Assembly: GCF_003112575.1 (NCBI RefSeq)
Contig: NZ_BEWC01000001.1
Span: 1,488,001 to 1,552,000, forward strand
Source: Streptomyces ardesiacus
Lineage (GTDB): Bacteria > Actinomycetota > Actinomycetes > Streptomycetales > Streptomycetaceae
Length of the DNA: 64,000 bases
Direction: 5' to 3'
The notes beneath the pieces are model-generated. The model made no database searches. It saw only the letters and a program-made list of their open reading frames with translations, and was not told the DNA's origin. This document shows positions 7,696 to 16,687 of this stretch, in pieces. Within the stretch, counting starts at the first letter, position 1. Every line of letters starts with the position of its first letter. The position numbers were made by a program, and so were the translations under genes.

Positions 7696-7937
7696 TGCCT
7701 CCAGAAGAGGAGCACCGGGTTCAGGTCCACCTGGACCGACTGCTGGCCGAGCGCGGCATGACCCTGTCCGAACTGGCGGCCAGGGTCGGGGTGACAGTGG
7801 TCAACCTCTCCATCCTCAAGAACGACAGGGCGAAGGCGATCCGCTTCTCCACCCTCACCGCGATCTGCCGCGAACTGAACTGCCAACCCGGCGACCTGCT
7901 CAGCATCCGCAAGGACCGACCCCGTCCGCAAGCCTGA
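7695..7937 (+). CDS. Small XRE/Cro-family transcriptional regulator
   Basis: An 80-residue helix-turn-helix protein (LAERGMTLSELAARVGVTVV, then NLSILKNDRAKAIRFSTL), almost entirely the Cro/C1 domain with no sensor domain. It is the YozG-like partner of DUF2975 and overlaps that gene by one base at ATG/TGA. It probably binds the TATCG dyad upstream of the pair and regulates its own operon. Confidence 0.87.
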   Translation: MPPEEEHRVQVHLDRLLAERGMTLSELAARVGVTVVNLSILKNDRAKAIRFSTLTAICRELNCQPGDLLSIRKDRPRPQA

Positions 7938-8149
7938 ACAGCGGGATGTCGATCCGTCGCGCACGTCGCGGCCGGCCACGGAATCGATCGGGGCTCGCGG
8001 CTCCATGACGGATCGATGGTCGTGTCCGGCCGCAGTGCGACGGGACACGACCACCGGTCGGACGGTTCTCACGCATCCCGCGCTCGTCATCGTCCGTCCA
8101 CACCGTGCTCCCGAGGCCGTGCTCCGACATGATCGGTCCGCCGAGCACG
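7938..8149. other. Intergenic, no gene seen
   Basis: Downstream of the XRE regulator and before the peptidase remnant. Nothing coding is recognisable. Confidence 0.3.
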
Positions 8150-8500
8150 GACGAGACGACCAGGCAGGGCGTGCGCGCCCCGTGAGCCCGGAGTGCGGGG
8201 CGGCGTGTGCGGGCGGGCGCTTCCGGCTCGGTGAGGTCGGCTCTGAGGAAGGAGTTGCCCCACTTGCCGACTTTGCCGGTCAGGGACTGGCTGTACCGGT
8301 CGGTGACGGGGGAGACGGGGACCGCGCCGTGAAGAGGGTGTCTGGGTGACCAGCCAGGAGGACATGAAGCCCCCGTAGCTGCCGCCCATGAGTCCGACCC
8401 GGGCGGCGTCGACGCTTCCGGCAGCGACCGCATGCAGGCGGTGAAGACCGTGCACCAGGCGTGAGAGCGCCGGCACCGGCAACTCGCCACGACCCGGGGC
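8150..8500 (-). pseudogene. S9 family (prolyl oligopeptidase) remnant
   Basis: On the minus strand around 8345-8422 a segment VGLMGGSYGGFMSSWLVTQ carries the GGSYGG nucleophile elbow of acyl-aminoacyl-peptidase/S9 peptidases. It is followed in another frame by sequence resembling the next part of the family (TDRYSQSLTGKVGKWGNSF). Frames change repeatedly and most of the protein is absent. Confidence 0.6.
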
Positions 8501-8519
8501 CCGCTCCGGCGGCGAGGGC

Positions 8520-8786
8520 CTAATGCACGGGGTCGGCTGCGAGGAGGGCGGCGAGGGTGTGCAGGGCCGCAAGCGCCTCGTCTCCCTCCGCGCTGAGCTC
8601 GAGCGTCTCGCCGTGCCGGGCGCCCAGCGTCATCACGGCGAGGAGGCTGCGGGCGTCGACGGGCGCCGAGCCCGGCCGCCCGACCGTGACCTTGACCGGC
8701 TGGCGGGCGGCCTCCTGGACGAACAGGGAGGCGGGGCGGGCGTGCAGACCCTCGGCCGCGGCGACGGTGGCCTGGATGCTGGGCAT
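8520..8786 (-). CDS. HPr-family phosphocarrier protein
   Basis: An 88-residue HPr with the phosphorylation loop GLHARPAS (His near residue 15) and the serine-containing helix segment ARSLLAVMTL where HPr kinase or regulatory contacts fall in other phyla. It is the last gene of the yhf-type operon, 90 bases after the YhfW gene. No enzyme I or sugar-specific enzyme II is in the window, so it would take phosphate from the housekeeping enzyme I and could signal to the PRD protein at the head of the operon (inference). A dedicated HPr beside a yhf cluster is unusual. Confidence 0.93.
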   Translation of the reverse strand: MPSIQATVAAAEGLHARPASLFVQEAARQPVKVTVGRPGSAPVDARSLLAVMTLGARHGETLELSAEGDEALAALHTLAALLAADPVH

Positions 8787-8878
8787 GGGCGGTGTTCCTT
8801 TCGGGAGCCTGTTTCGGGGGTTTCGTCGGGAGCGGCCGCCGGTCGGACCGGCGGGCCGCGTGTAGTAGTGATGGGGCG

Positions 8879-10096
8879 TCAGGACACGGACAGAGCCGTG
8901 CCGTTGGCCAGTCCGGCGGGCGCGAGGCCGAGGCTCTCGGCCGCCGTCGCGCCGAGGTCGGCCAAGCTGGCGGCGTCGGGCAGGTGCGCGGTGGCCGTGC
9001 CCGGCCGGTGCACCAGGACGGGCACGTACTCGCGGGTGTGGAAGGCGTGGCCGAGGGTGGGGTCGTTGCCGTGGTCGCCGGTGACGATCAGGCGGTCGCC
9101 GGGGGAGTCCAGCAGGGCGATCAGGTCGCCCAGCCCCTGGTCGGCGCGTTCGAGTACCGTGCCGTAGCGGTCGGCGTCCTGCTGGTGCCCGGCGAGGTCG
9201 GTCTCCTGCACGTTGGCGACGACCAGGGCGTCGCCGCCGGCGCGGGCGGCTTCCAGGGTGTGGGCGAGGACGTCGGCGGTCGGCACGGCCGGCCGGCGCA
9301 CCGCGGCGTCGCAGGCGAGGATGTCGGCCGCCTTGCCGACGAGGGTGACCGGGATTCCGGCACGGGCCGCGAGGTCGGGGAGCTGGCGGGTGTGGTCCAG
9401 CGGAGCGCCCAGGTGCTGCACCTCGAGACCGCCGTTGCGGTAGACGCCGCTGGCGGGTGTGTCCAGACCGACGGTGCCGCCGTCGCCGCGGCGGACGAAC
9501 GCGGACAGCGGGCCGTCCGCGTGGCCGCCGACCGCGATGACGCGGGCGACGGGCGCCACCGAGCGCACCGTTTCGGCGATGGAGAGGATCTGCCCGAACG
9601 ACAGGTCCTCCAGGCGGCCGGAGACGTTCCAGTTGATGCCGGGGTCGGCCTCCAGGTTGTCGTGCACCAGCGCAGCCCCGTCCACGACCAGCACCGGCAG
9701 GTCCTTGAGCGGCTCCACGGCGTGCCCGGCGGCCCGCAGCGCACCGGCCACGGGGTCCAGGTGGTCGGCCAGGAGGGCCACGGTCACCGCGCTGAAGTCG
9801 GCCCCCATCATCGTCTGGTGGCCGGCGTAGGTGTCCGCGCCCGGGTAACCGAGGGCGGCCCGGCCCACCGCCACCGGGAGGCCGGTGCGGGCGGCCAGAG
9901 CGGGGTGCGGGTGGACCAGGCCCAGACCGAGGCCGGCCAGGGCGGGCAGCTTCAGGTCCCGGCCGTGGGCGGTGCGCCAGTGGTCGAGGAGGTGGCCGAG
10001 GGTGTCGGCGGCGGCGTCCCCGGGCCGCAGGGTTCCCGCGTCGGGCATGGCACCGACGCCGAATCCGTCGAGGACGACGATGACGGTCTTGCTCAT
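8879..10096 (-). CDS. YhfW-like phosphopentomutase-family enzyme
   Basis: A protein of 405 residues of the alkaline-phosphatase/phosphopentomutase superfamily: VIVVLDGFGVGAMPDA at the N-terminus (metal-binding Asp) and VTGDHGNDPTLGH near residue 345 (metal-binding Asp/His), plus HQTMMGAD around residue 110. It is the counterpart of E. coli YhfW by position and family. Phosphopentomutases shift phosphate between C1 and C5 of (deoxy)ribose; what this branch does is not established. The ATG at 10094-10096 overlaps the stop of the YhfX gene in an ATGA quartet. Confidence 0.85.
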   Translation of the reverse strand: MSKTVIVVLDGFGVGAMPDAGTLRPGDAAADTLGHLLDHWRTAHGRDLKLPALAGLGLGLVHPHPALAARTGLPVAVGRAALGYPGADTYAGHQTMMGADFSAVTVALLADHLDPVAGALRAAGHAVEPLKDLPVLVVDGAALVHDNLEADPGINWNVSGRLEDLSFGQILSIAETVRSVAPVARVIAVGGHADGPLSAFVRRGDGGTVGLDTPASGVYRNGGLEVQHLGAPLDHTRQLPDLAARAGIPVTLVGKAADILACDAAVRRPAVPTADVLAHTLEAARAGGDALVVANVQETDLAGHQQDADRYGTVLERADQGLGDLIALLDSPGDRLIVTGDHGNDPTLGHAFHTREYVPVLVHRPGTATAHLPDAASLADLGATAAESLGLAPAGLANGTALSVS

Positions 10097-11274
10097 GAGG
10101 GGGTCTCCTGGTCCAGGGCCCGGCCCAGTGCGTCGTAGAGGCCGCACAGCCTCGGCGTGCCGCGGGAGAGTCCGGCGACGACGGCGACGTTGCTGCGGGT
10201 CACGAAGATCTGGGTGCGGAAGGCGAGGACGGCCGTGTCGCCGATCCGGGCGGCGTCGGGCGTCGCCGGCACGTCCAGCAGCCGGTAGTAGTCGATGTTC
10301 TCGGCGGGCGCGTCCTGCACGGCCAGCCGCGCTCCGGAGCGGGGCAGCAGCGCCTGCTTGATCCGGGCGCGGGGGTAGAAACCGCCGCCGAGGACGGCGG
10401 GGCGGCCGTCGGCGAGGGTGTGCGCGACCTCGGTGACGTAGACGTAGGCGGGGCGCTCGGGCTGGTGCGCGTCGACGGCGTGCAGCGGGGTGGTGCCGGT
10501 CAGCGCGTGTCCGGGCTCCGCGTGGGTGGCGCCGTGGCGGGCCAGCAGCGCGAGCGTGGTCACCGAGCTGGCGCTGGGCGCACTCAGCTTCAGGCCCTCG
10601 TGCCCACGGGCGGCGAGCCGGTCCCGGGCGGCCACTGCCAGCGGCAGGTTGGCGGTGGGCTCCGGCTCTCCGGTGACCGGGTCGCACAGCACGCACGGGA
10701 AGGCGGTGACACCCGCGATCCGTACGCCGGGCAGCCGCTCCACGCGCTCGGCGAAGTCGTCCAGCCGGTCGAGGGGTACGCCGCCCTCCTGGCCGGGGTA
10801 GACGGTTCCGGGGGCGCCCTGGAGCCGGACCAGGACGTCCTGGACCGTGCCCAGGCGTTCGGCTTCCCGGCCCACGGCCTCCGCGTTGGCCGCGTCGTAG
10901 ACGGTGACGGCCTCGGGGCGCCAGGCGAGCACCTCGGGCAGCGACCGGGTGGGAATCTGCACCAGGTGGCCGAGGTTGCCGGCCCGGGCCCCGGAGGCGT
11001 GCAGGATGCGGGCCTCGGGCAGGTCGATGGCGGCGAACCTCGGGATGTGTTGGGCGATCGCCCGAATCAGCTCGGGGTTGCGGCCGAACTGCTTGGCGAC
11101 GAACCACAGCGTCATTCCCAGGCGTTCGGCCTCGGCGGCCAGCAGCCGCGCGTTGGCCTCGACGGCGTCGAGGTCGATCACGTACGTGTCGGGCGGGATC
11201 GCGCCACTGGTGTGCAGTTCGGCGGCACTCTCCACCAGTTCCGGATTGCGGGTCAGCACGGTGTCCAGGAACAC
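10093..11274 (-). CDS. YhfX-like PLP enzyme, alanine racemase-type fold
   Basis: A protein of 393 residues. The PLP-lysine strand typical of the alanine-racemase/ornithine-decarboxylase barrel is TLWFVAKQFGRNPEL (near residue 60); the preceding segment TYVIDLDAVEANARLLA is the usual first strand. The GTG start at 11272-11274 follows the upstream stop by two bases. It corresponds to E. coli YhfX. The family is poorly characterised; a racemase or decarboxylase acting on an amino acid derivative is likely. Tight overlap with the genes on both sides shows a single operon. Confidence 0.82.
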   Translation of the reverse strand: MFLDTVLTRNPELVESAAELHTSGAIPPDTYVIDLDAVEANARLLAAEAERLGMTLWFVAKQFGRNPELIRAIAQHIPRFAAIDLPEARILHASGARAGNLGHLVQIPTRSLPEVLAWRPEAVTVYDAANAEAVGREAERLGTVQDVLVRLQGAPGTVYPGQEGGVPLDRLDDFAERVERLPGVRIAGVTAFPCVLCDPVTGEPEPTANLPLAVAARDRLAARGHEGLKLSAPSASSVTTLALLARHGATHAEPGHALTGTTPLHAVDAHQPERPAYVYVTEVAHTLADGRPAVLGGGFYPRARIKQALLPRSGARLAVQDAPAENIDYYRLLDVPATPDAARIGDTAVLAFRTQIFVTRSNVAVVAGLSRGTPRLCGLYDALGRALDQETPS

Positions 11275-11276
11275 GG

Positions 11277-12401
11277 TCAGTCGTCCTTGCGGTGGTACAG
11301 GTCGGCGAGGGAACGGCGCAGGATGTCCAGCACCAGGTCCGCGCCGGCGCGCATGGGGTTGATGCGGACCGTCCAGTCGGCGAGTTCGGGAGCGTCGTCG
11401 AGGTTCGATCCGGACATCCGGTAGAAGAGCGGCGCCACCTCGTAGCGGGAGTTGGACCCCACCGGGTAGGGCGCGGCGCCGTACCGGGCGGCGACGGCGG
11501 GCAGTTCCCGGGCCACGGGCCGCTCCAGACGAACCAGCAGGCAGCGGTCCTGGGCGTTGGCGACGCGGACCTCGGCGACACCGTCGACCTCCCCGGCGGC
11601 GAGCCGTTCGGCCGCCTCGGCGCCCGCCCGGGACTGGACGGCCCACATCACCGGTACGTGGGTGAGGGCGCGCAACGCGTCCAGCGCCTGGTGGCCCTGG
11701 ACCTGGCCGCCGCCGGAGTAGTTGTCGGCGTGGACGCGTTCCACCAGGTCCCGCGAGCCGACCACGACGCCGACGCCCTCCGGGCCGTGCAGCTTGAACA
11801 GCGAGAAGCAGGAGGCGTCCGCGCCCAGTTCCACGCCGCAGGCGGGGACACGCATCACCGCGTAGTTGTCGTCGACGACGGTGCGTACCCCGTGGGCGCG
11901 GCAGGCGGCCAGGACCTCGCCCGGGTCGTAGCGGTCGGCCAGCCGCTGCCGGGTGTGCTGGACGTACGCCCAGGCGAACCGTCCGGACGCCAGGGCCTCG
12001 TCCAGGGCGCGGGGGTCGTTGAAGTCGACCTCGGCGGTGCGGACACCGAGCGCGCGCAGCGTGGCGGCGGTGGTGCGGTAGACCGGCGCGCGGTGGATCA
12101 GCAGTTCGGCGTCCGCGTCGAGCACGGCGCCGAGCGCCGCCCGGATGGCTCCCGTGCCCGCGCCCTGGACGAGGGCGGCGGCGTCGGCGCCGAAGAAGTC
12201 GGCGAGTACGGCCTCCACGCGTGCGGTCGTGCGGGGACGGCCCAGCCCGGGCACGACTCCGGCGTCGGCCGCGAAGAGCTGTTCGCCCTCGAAGTGGCGG
12301 GCGGTGCACTCCAGCAGCCGGAACTGCGTGGCGACGGCGTCGTCCAGGGGCACCGTCGGCAGCGGGAAGGTCTGCGGCAGGCGGGGTGCGGGACTAGTCA
12401 T
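11277..12401 (-). CDS. YhfS-like aminotransferase/lyase, PLP fold type I
   Basis: A protein of 374 residues with LVQGAGTGAIRAALGA (phosphate-binding loop, near residue 80), TVVDDNYAVMRVP (PLP-pairing Asp, near residue 175) and SCFSLFKLHGPEGVGVV (Schiff-base Lys near residue 200). This is the layout of the YhfS family of cystathionine-gamma-synthase/aminotransferase-like enzymes. Its ATG overlaps the end of the phosphotriesterase-homologue gene. With YhfX it gives the operon two PLP enzymes, so an amino acid or amino-sugar derivative is probably the substrate class. Confidence 0.83.
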   Translation of the reverse strand: MTSPAPRLPQTFPLPTVPLDDAVATQFRLLECTARHFEGEQLFAADAGVVPGLGRPRTTARVEAVLADFFGADAAALVQGAGTGAIRAALGAVLDADAELLIHRAPVYRTTAATLRALGVRTAEVDFNDPRALDEALASGRFAWAYVQHTRQRLADRYDPGEVLAACRAHGVRTVVDDNYAVMRVPACGVELGADASCFSLFKLHGPEGVGVVVGSRDLVERVHADNYSGGGQVQGHQALDALRALTHVPVMWAVQSRAGAEAAERLAAGEVDGVAEVRVANAQDRCLLVRLERPVARELPAVAARYGAAPYPVGSNSRYEVAPLFYRMSGSNLDDAPELADWTVRINPMRAGADLVLDILRRSLADLYHRKDD

Positions 12402-13341
12402 CGGAGCTCTCCCGCGGGTCGGCGCCGGCCAGGAAGCGCAGCGGGTTGCGGCGGGTGATGAGGTCGAGCGTGTCCGCGTCGACGCCCGCCTTCCGCAGTG
12501 CGGGGAGGAAGGAGCGGAACAGGTGGCCGTAGCCGGTGCCGCCCTCGTCGGTCAGGTAGCCGTGGCGGGAGATGTCGCAGGAGAGGAGCGCGCGGTCGGC
12601 GTGTCCGGACTCGATCAGTTCCAGCACCAGCCGCAGCCGCGTCTCGTCGCTCTGGTAGCCGTTCTTGCCGACGGTGTCGAAGGAGACGTAGGCGCCCTCG
12701 GCCGCCAGCCGGCGGTGTACGGCCGGGTCGTCGAGGAGGTCCTGGTGGCCGAGGGCCACCCGGTGCGGGGGCAGGCCCTCGGCGGTGAGGAGGGCGAGTT
12801 GGGCCGGGCCGCCCACGCCCAGGTGGGCGTGGGTGGCGACCGGCAGCCCGGTACGGACGGCGGCGCGGGCCGCGGCGGTGAGCGTGCGCCGCTCGGGCTC
12901 GCTGGGCCGTTCCCCGTGGCTGCCGACCTCGGCGATGACACCCGGGGCGATGCCGGTGCCGTCGATGCCCTCGTGGACGTCGCGCACGAGGGTGTCGGTG
13001 AGCAGGCCGACGTCCGTCGCGCCCACCTCCTGCGGGTGGAAGGGCTCGTAGTACCACCCGGTGGCGGCGATCACGGCGACGCCGGAGGCCGCACTGAGAC
13101 GGGCCAGCGACGCCACGTCACGGCCCATGCCGCGACAGGTCTGCTCGACGACCAGGGAGAGCCCGAACGCTTCGCTCAGGCCGGCCAGTTCACGGATGAC
13201 CGGGTCGGCGTGCCGCGCGTCGAGCACGGCCTCGTCGTCGCTGTCGCGGCGCAGGTCGAGGGCGAGGTGCTCGTGGGCGAGGACGGGGCCGGTGACGGTG
13301 GAGGGGTCCAGTGGACCGGTGACGGTCCGGATGTGGTGCAT
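12394..13341 (-). CDS. php: Phosphotriesterase homology protein
   Basis: A protein of 315 residues of the phosphotriesterase/amidohydrolase family: GPVLAHEHLALDL gives the HxH metal ligands (about residues 22-25), THAHLGVGG and ALGHQDLLDD give later histidines, and SCDISRHGY gives the catalytic Asp. The place of the carboxylated lysine in other members is less clear here: the segment is PGVIAEVGSHG, with Glu instead, as in the Php/PHP subgroup. It matches E. coli php in the yhf operon. GGAAGG lies just upstream of the ATG. Probably a lactonase or phosphoester hydrolase. Confidence 0.87.
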   Translation of the reverse strand: MHHIRTVTGPLDPSTVTGPVLAHEHLALDLRRDSDDEAVLDARHADPVIRELAGLSEAFGLSLVVEQTCRGMGRDVASLARLSAASGVAVIAATGWYYEPFHPQEVGATDVGLLTDTLVRDVHEGIDGTGIAPGVIAEVGSHGERPSEPERRTLTAAARAAVRTGLPVATHAHLGVGGPAQLALLTAEGLPPHRVALGHQDLLDDPAVHRRLAAEGAYVSFDTVGKNGYQSDETRLRLVLELIESGHADRALLSCDISRHGYLTDEGGTGYGHLFRSFLPALRKAGVDADTLDLITRRNPLRFLAGADPRESSDD

Positions 13342-13363
13342 GAGGGTGCCTTCCGGTTCCCGC

Positions 13364-14722
13364 TCAGCCCTTGACGGGCGTGAACAGGTCCAGCCAGTAC
13401 AGGAGGTTGAGGACGACGCCGCCGACGATGACCGCGGCGGGAGCGGCGGCCATGCGGACCACGGGCCGGCCCATGGCCTCGTTCAGCAGGTACAGCCCGC
13501 CGACGACGAGGATGCCGAGCCCGCCGCCCATGGTGTTGGCGGCCATCAGCGAGCCGAAGAGGATCGCCAGCGCGAGGGTCTCGGTGATCGCGTTGCGCAG
13601 GTGCTCCGAGCTGTCGCGGACCGAGGGGAACACGCTCAGCAGCTTGCCCAGGCGGGACAGCAGCAGCACCTCGGCGGCGAAGACGAGGGCACCGCAGACC
13701 AGCGCCAGCCACGGGTTGGGCAGCAGGTAGCCGATCGGGTAGACCAGGGTGAAACCGGCGATGCCGTACGCGCCGGAGGCCAGCGCGGTCGTCGCGATCA
13801 GCGGGATGAATCCGAAGACGCGGTAGAAGTCGACCTGGGCCGCCCCGCTGTAGTCGCCCTTGGCGATCAGGAAGCTGGTGGCCTCGCCGCCGCCGAAGAT
13901 GTGGAGCTGGGCCAGCAGACACACGCCCGCTCCCAGCAGCATGAACAGCGGCAGGTGCTTGCGCAGCCGGGCCGCGCTCGCGCCGAACAGCGACGCCATC
14001 GGGTCGTCGTCCTCGGTGCCCGCGGTGTCCTGGCCCGTGGCGCCGTCGGTGGCGGCGGCCCGCTCGGCGCGGCGTTGGCGGATGTCACGGGAGGCGGCGA
14101 AGCCGATGAGCATCAGCACGCCCGCGGCCATCGCGATCGAGCCCGCGAACACGTTCGGCCACAGCTTCATCGTGGCGACGACCAGCGCCAGTTCGACCAC
14201 GCCCGCGATGCCGCCGCGCAGCCTGCCGAACTGCTTGGTGATGGCGAGCACCGGGAAGAGCGTGAACAGGAACAGGATCGGAGTGGACATCTCCTGCAGG
14301 GCCGTCAGGAAGTCGACCGGCAGGCGGTGTGCCGCGCTGTTGGCGCCGCCGAGGCCGAAGACCACGACGGCGCCCCAGGCCGCTCCGAGGATCGGCGCCA
14401 GCCACCGCTTCGGCGAGAGGATGCCGAGGATGTCGGTGGGAAGGAACACCAGCCACGGGTTCAGTACGCCGGTGGACAGGGCCATCGGGGCCCCGAGGCC
14501 GAAGATGAATCCGGCGGACAGGCCGAACGACACCGCGGTGGTGGCGCTGCGTGTGCTCTCGCCCCGGATGAAGTCGAGCATGAAGGGCCGGACACCGTCG
14601 TTGAAGACCGCCAGGGCCTGGTGCGATATGAGGGCCGTCAGGGCGCACAGGGCGATGACGACGGCTGCCTGGGGCAGCGAGAAGCTGAGATCGGTGCTGC
14701 CGGCGGCGAGAAACGTGGTCAA
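13364..14722 (-). CDS. YhfT-family membrane transporter
   Basis: A polytopic membrane protein of 452 residues with about ten to twelve hydrophobic helices and the YhfT-type segments NDGVRPFMLDFIRGE (about residue 42) and MAANTMGGGLGILVVGGLY (about residue 395). The start is a TTG (14720-14722), decided by AGGAG seven bases upstream and by the absence of an ATG near the conserved N-terminus. It is very probably the uptake system for the compound processed by the operon. A charged loop of about 40 residues (RQRRAERAAATDG onward) near the middle is unlike typical transporters and may be cytoplasmic. Confidence 0.85.
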   Translation of the reverse strand: MTTFLAAGSTDLSFSLPQAAVVIALCALTALISHQALAVFNDGVRPFMLDFIRGESTRSATTAVSFGLSAGFIFGLGAPMALSTGVLNPWLVFLPTDILGILSPKRWLAPILGAAWGAVVVFGLGGANSAAHRLPVDFLTALQEMSTPILFLFTLFPVLAITKQFGRLRGGIAGVVELALVVATMKLWPNVFAGSIAMAAGVLMLIGFAASRDIRQRRAERAAATDGATGQDTAGTEDDDPMASLFGASAARLRKHLPLFMLLGAGVCLLAQLHIFGGGEATSFLIAKGDYSGAAQVDFYRVFGFIPLIATTALASGAYGIAGFTLVYPIGYLLPNPWLALVCGALVFAAEVLLLSRLGKLLSVFPSVRDSSEHLRNAITETLALAILFGSLMAANTMGGGLGILVVGGLYLLNEAMGRPVVRMAAAPAAVIVGGVVLNLLYWLDLFTPVKG

Positions 14723-14761
14723 GGGTGGCTCCTTTTCCCTGCCCCTGCGGGTCGGGAACGG

Positions 14762-15121
14762 TCAGTTGTTCTTCGCGGCGATGGCACGCGTGATCACCGG
14801 GGCGACACTGTCGATCTGGTCCATGCTGAAACCGAAGACCTTGATGCCGTCGTCCAGCAGCGCGGTGACCTCGTCCTCGGTGGGCACGGAGCGCCCGAAG
14901 GTGTGGCAGGCCTTCTTGCCCATCAGGCCGACCAGGACACCGAGGGAGGCGCCCGCGCCGGTGTGGCAGGTGCCCAGGTAGTACTGGGCCTGGCCCGCAC
15001 GCAGCTTCATCGCCGCGTCCATGTCGTTGGAGACGACGGCCTCGATGCCGTCGAGGGCCATCGCGGTGACGGTCTGGGCGACCTCGGTCTTGCCGACACC
15101 GCCGGTGAGGATCTTCGTCAT
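14762..15121 (-). CDS. YhfU/DUF2620 family protein
   Basis: A 119-residue protein with ILTGGVGKTEVAQTVTAMAL, YYLGTCHTGAGASLG and the closing DQIDSVAPVITRAI: the DUF2620 (YhfU) family. It sits between the PRD protein and the YhfT transporter as in enterobacterial yhf operons. Small glycine-rich folds of this kind recall phosphotransfer or ligand-binding subunits, so it may be an accessory of the transporter; no activity is known. Confidence 0.85.
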   Translation of the reverse strand: MTKILTGGVGKTEVAQTVTAMALDGIEAVVSNDMDAAMKLRAGQAQYYLGTCHTGAGASLGVLVGLMGKKACHTFGRSVPTEDEVTALLDDGIKVFGFSMDQIDSVAPVITRAIAAKNN

Positions 15122-15231
15122 GGTCTTTCCTCGATTCTTCTCGTAGGACCTGTACGGGCTGTACGGGCTGTACGCGGTGACCCGGGCTTGCCGGGTCGTG
15201 GGCCGTCTGGGGCCGCGGGGCCGGAGCGGGG

Positions 15232-15606
15232 TCAGGTGCGTGAGTGCTGGGCCAGGGCGGCGAGGTGCATGCCCAGGAAGTTGATCTCCGACTCGGGCAG
15301 GGCCGCCCCCAGCGCCGCCTCGGCCCGTGCGGCCACGGCACGGGCCGAGGCGACGGCCTCGGGGTGCTGGGCCAGTTCGGCCACCACCTGCTCGTCGGTG
15401 AGGAACTGTTCGATGGCCTCGCCGCTGAGCAGCCGGGTGAGCGCCATGACCAGATGGCTGGTGAGCATGCCGGCGGTTTCCTCGGTGACGACGTTTCCGG
15501 CGGCCGCCAGGGCATCGAGTTCGCCGGCGACGAAGTCGGTCACCCGCGGCTCGGCCTGGCCGCCCTCGCGGAACATCTGCAGCCTCAGTGCGAGCCGCTC
15601 TTCCAT
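15232..15606 (-). CDS. PRD domain protein (YhfY-like), head of the yhf operon
   Basis: A 124-residue single PTS-regulation-domain protein: LTSHLVMALTRLLSGE contains the first conserved PRD histidine and NFLGMHLAALAQHS the second. The ATG at 15604-15606 is preferred over a GTG eight codons upstream because AGGAAGGA falls correctly before it. PRDs are phosphorylated by HPr and enzyme II; an HPr gene closes this same operon, so HPr-to-PRD signalling within the operon is plausible. There is no DNA-binding domain, so it is an adaptor rather than an antiterminator. Confidence 0.8.
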   Translation of the reverse strand: MEERLALRLQMFREGGQAEPRVTDFVAGELDALAAAGNVVTEETAGMLTSHLVMALTRLLSGEAIEQFLTDEQVVAELAQHPEAVASARAVAARAEAALGAALPESEINFLGMHLAALAQHSRT

Positions 15607-15665
15607 CTGCGTGGGTCCTTCCTGGTCCACTGCCCGTCCGGCGGCACCCGCCGCTCGTTTGACTC

Positions 15666-15685
15666 AGCAGTATTCGGGATTCTGG
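15666..15685 (+). promoter_or_regulatory. Operator candidate of the yhf operon
   Basis: The sequence AGCAGTATTCGGGATTCTGG lies about 60 bases upstream of the PRD gene start. It matches 15 of 20 positions with the element at 16688-16707 in front of the YhfZ regulator gene, sharing CAGTATTC and a terminal TGG. It is the likely YhfZ binding site in the operon promoter. Confidence 0.6.
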
Positions 15686-15736
15686 ATTCTCCGACGGTGC
15701 GTCAGCTCCTCGCGAGGAGGGCCGGCTGACGCCCGG

Positions 15737-16675
15737 TCAGTAGGAGGGGAGGCGTTCGCCCCGCACCACTTCGTCCTGCAACGCGGTCACCAACGTCAGG
15801 TCCAGGGATCGGCGTACCGCGCGCAGGGCGCTCGGGGTGTCGGCCCGGCCGACGATCGCCGCACAGGAGTTGCGCAGGGCCAGCTCACGGCTCACCTCGT
15901 CGCCGAGCGGCAGCACGTCGACCCCTTCTCCCTTGTGCCGCCGCGCCTCGTCGAGGTTCGCCAGACTGGCGTCCACCTTGCCGCGGGCGAACAGGTCCCA
16001 CAGTTGCATGTACGAGGCCTCCACCCATCGCACGTCCGTGCGGCCCGCGAAGGTGCGCTGGGTGAGCAGCTCTAGGTCCTCGGAGCTGCGGTCGAGGGCG
16101 ATTCGCAGGCCGGCGGATTCCACGTCGACGCCCTGGCGCACCAGGAGGCCGTGCGCACCGACGTAGGTGGCCGGACCCAGGTCGGCGACCAGGGACAGCG
16201 GGTGCTGCGCCATCAGCCGGTCGGCGGCGAAGCGCGAGAGCACGACCAGGTCCACCTTGCCTTCCAGCAGGGCGGCGACACGGGTGTGGGCGCCGCGCAT
16301 GAACGTGACCGCGAACGGCGCCCGGGCCTGTTCGAACGCACTGCGCAGGCCGGTGGCGAGCCCTTCGTAGCGGCGTGAGTACGGCAGTGGCATCGCGGCC
16401 AGCAGGGTTCCGAGACCGGACAGGCGCCACAGGACGGACCGGTCCGCGCGGACCAGGAAAGTGCCCAGGTGCCCGCGGGCGACCGTCTTGATCGCGCCTG
16501 CCTCCTCCAGGAGCTGGAAGGCGGCCTGGACGGTGCCGTTGCCCACACCCAGCTCCTCCGCGAAGTCGCGCAGGCGCGGCAGTCGGGTCTCTTCCTCGTG
16601 GTCGAGGAGCGACACCGCGAGTTGCCGTGCCGCCAGGCCGTTCCGGCTCAGAAGGGGCTCATCGATGCTGTCCAC
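15737..16675 (-). CDS. YhfZ-like GntR-family regulator
   Basis: A regulator of about 312 residues: an N-terminal winged helix (LPRLRDFAEELGVGNGTVQA then AFQLLEEAGAIKTVARGHLG) and a C-terminal periplasmic-binding-like sensor domain (VDLVVLSRFAADRLMAQHP; VDASLANLDEA), the YhfZ arrangement. A GTG at 16673-16675 is preferred: TATTGT just upstream would be a -10 giving a leaderless message, and the shared operator then falls in the promoter. A GTG at 16726 would extend the protein by 17 residues. It is upstream of the yhf operon in the same orientation and divergent from the SIS gene, and probably controls both. Confidence 0.82.
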   Translation of the reverse strand: MDSIDEPLLSRNGLAARQLAVSLLDHEEETRLPRLRDFAEELGVGNGTVQAAFQLLEEAGAIKTVARGHLGTFLVRADRSVLWRLSGLGTLLAAMPLPYSRRYEGLATGLRSAFEQARAPFAVTFMRGAHTRVAALLEGKVDLVVLSRFAADRLMAQHPLSLVADLGPATYVGAHGLLVRQGVDVESAGLRIALDRSSEDLELLTQRTFAGRTDVRWVEASYMQLWDLFARGKVDASLANLDEARRHKGEGVDVLPLGDEVSRELALRNSCAAIVGRADTPSALRAVRRSLDLTLVTALQDEVVRGERLPSY

Positions 16676-16687
16676 ACCGCGACAATA

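Noticed and set aside
13061..16075. A 1004-codon plus-strand frame opposite the yhf genes
   Set aside because: Antisense to YhfT, YhfU and the PRD protein, all of which have clear motifs; the frame has none.
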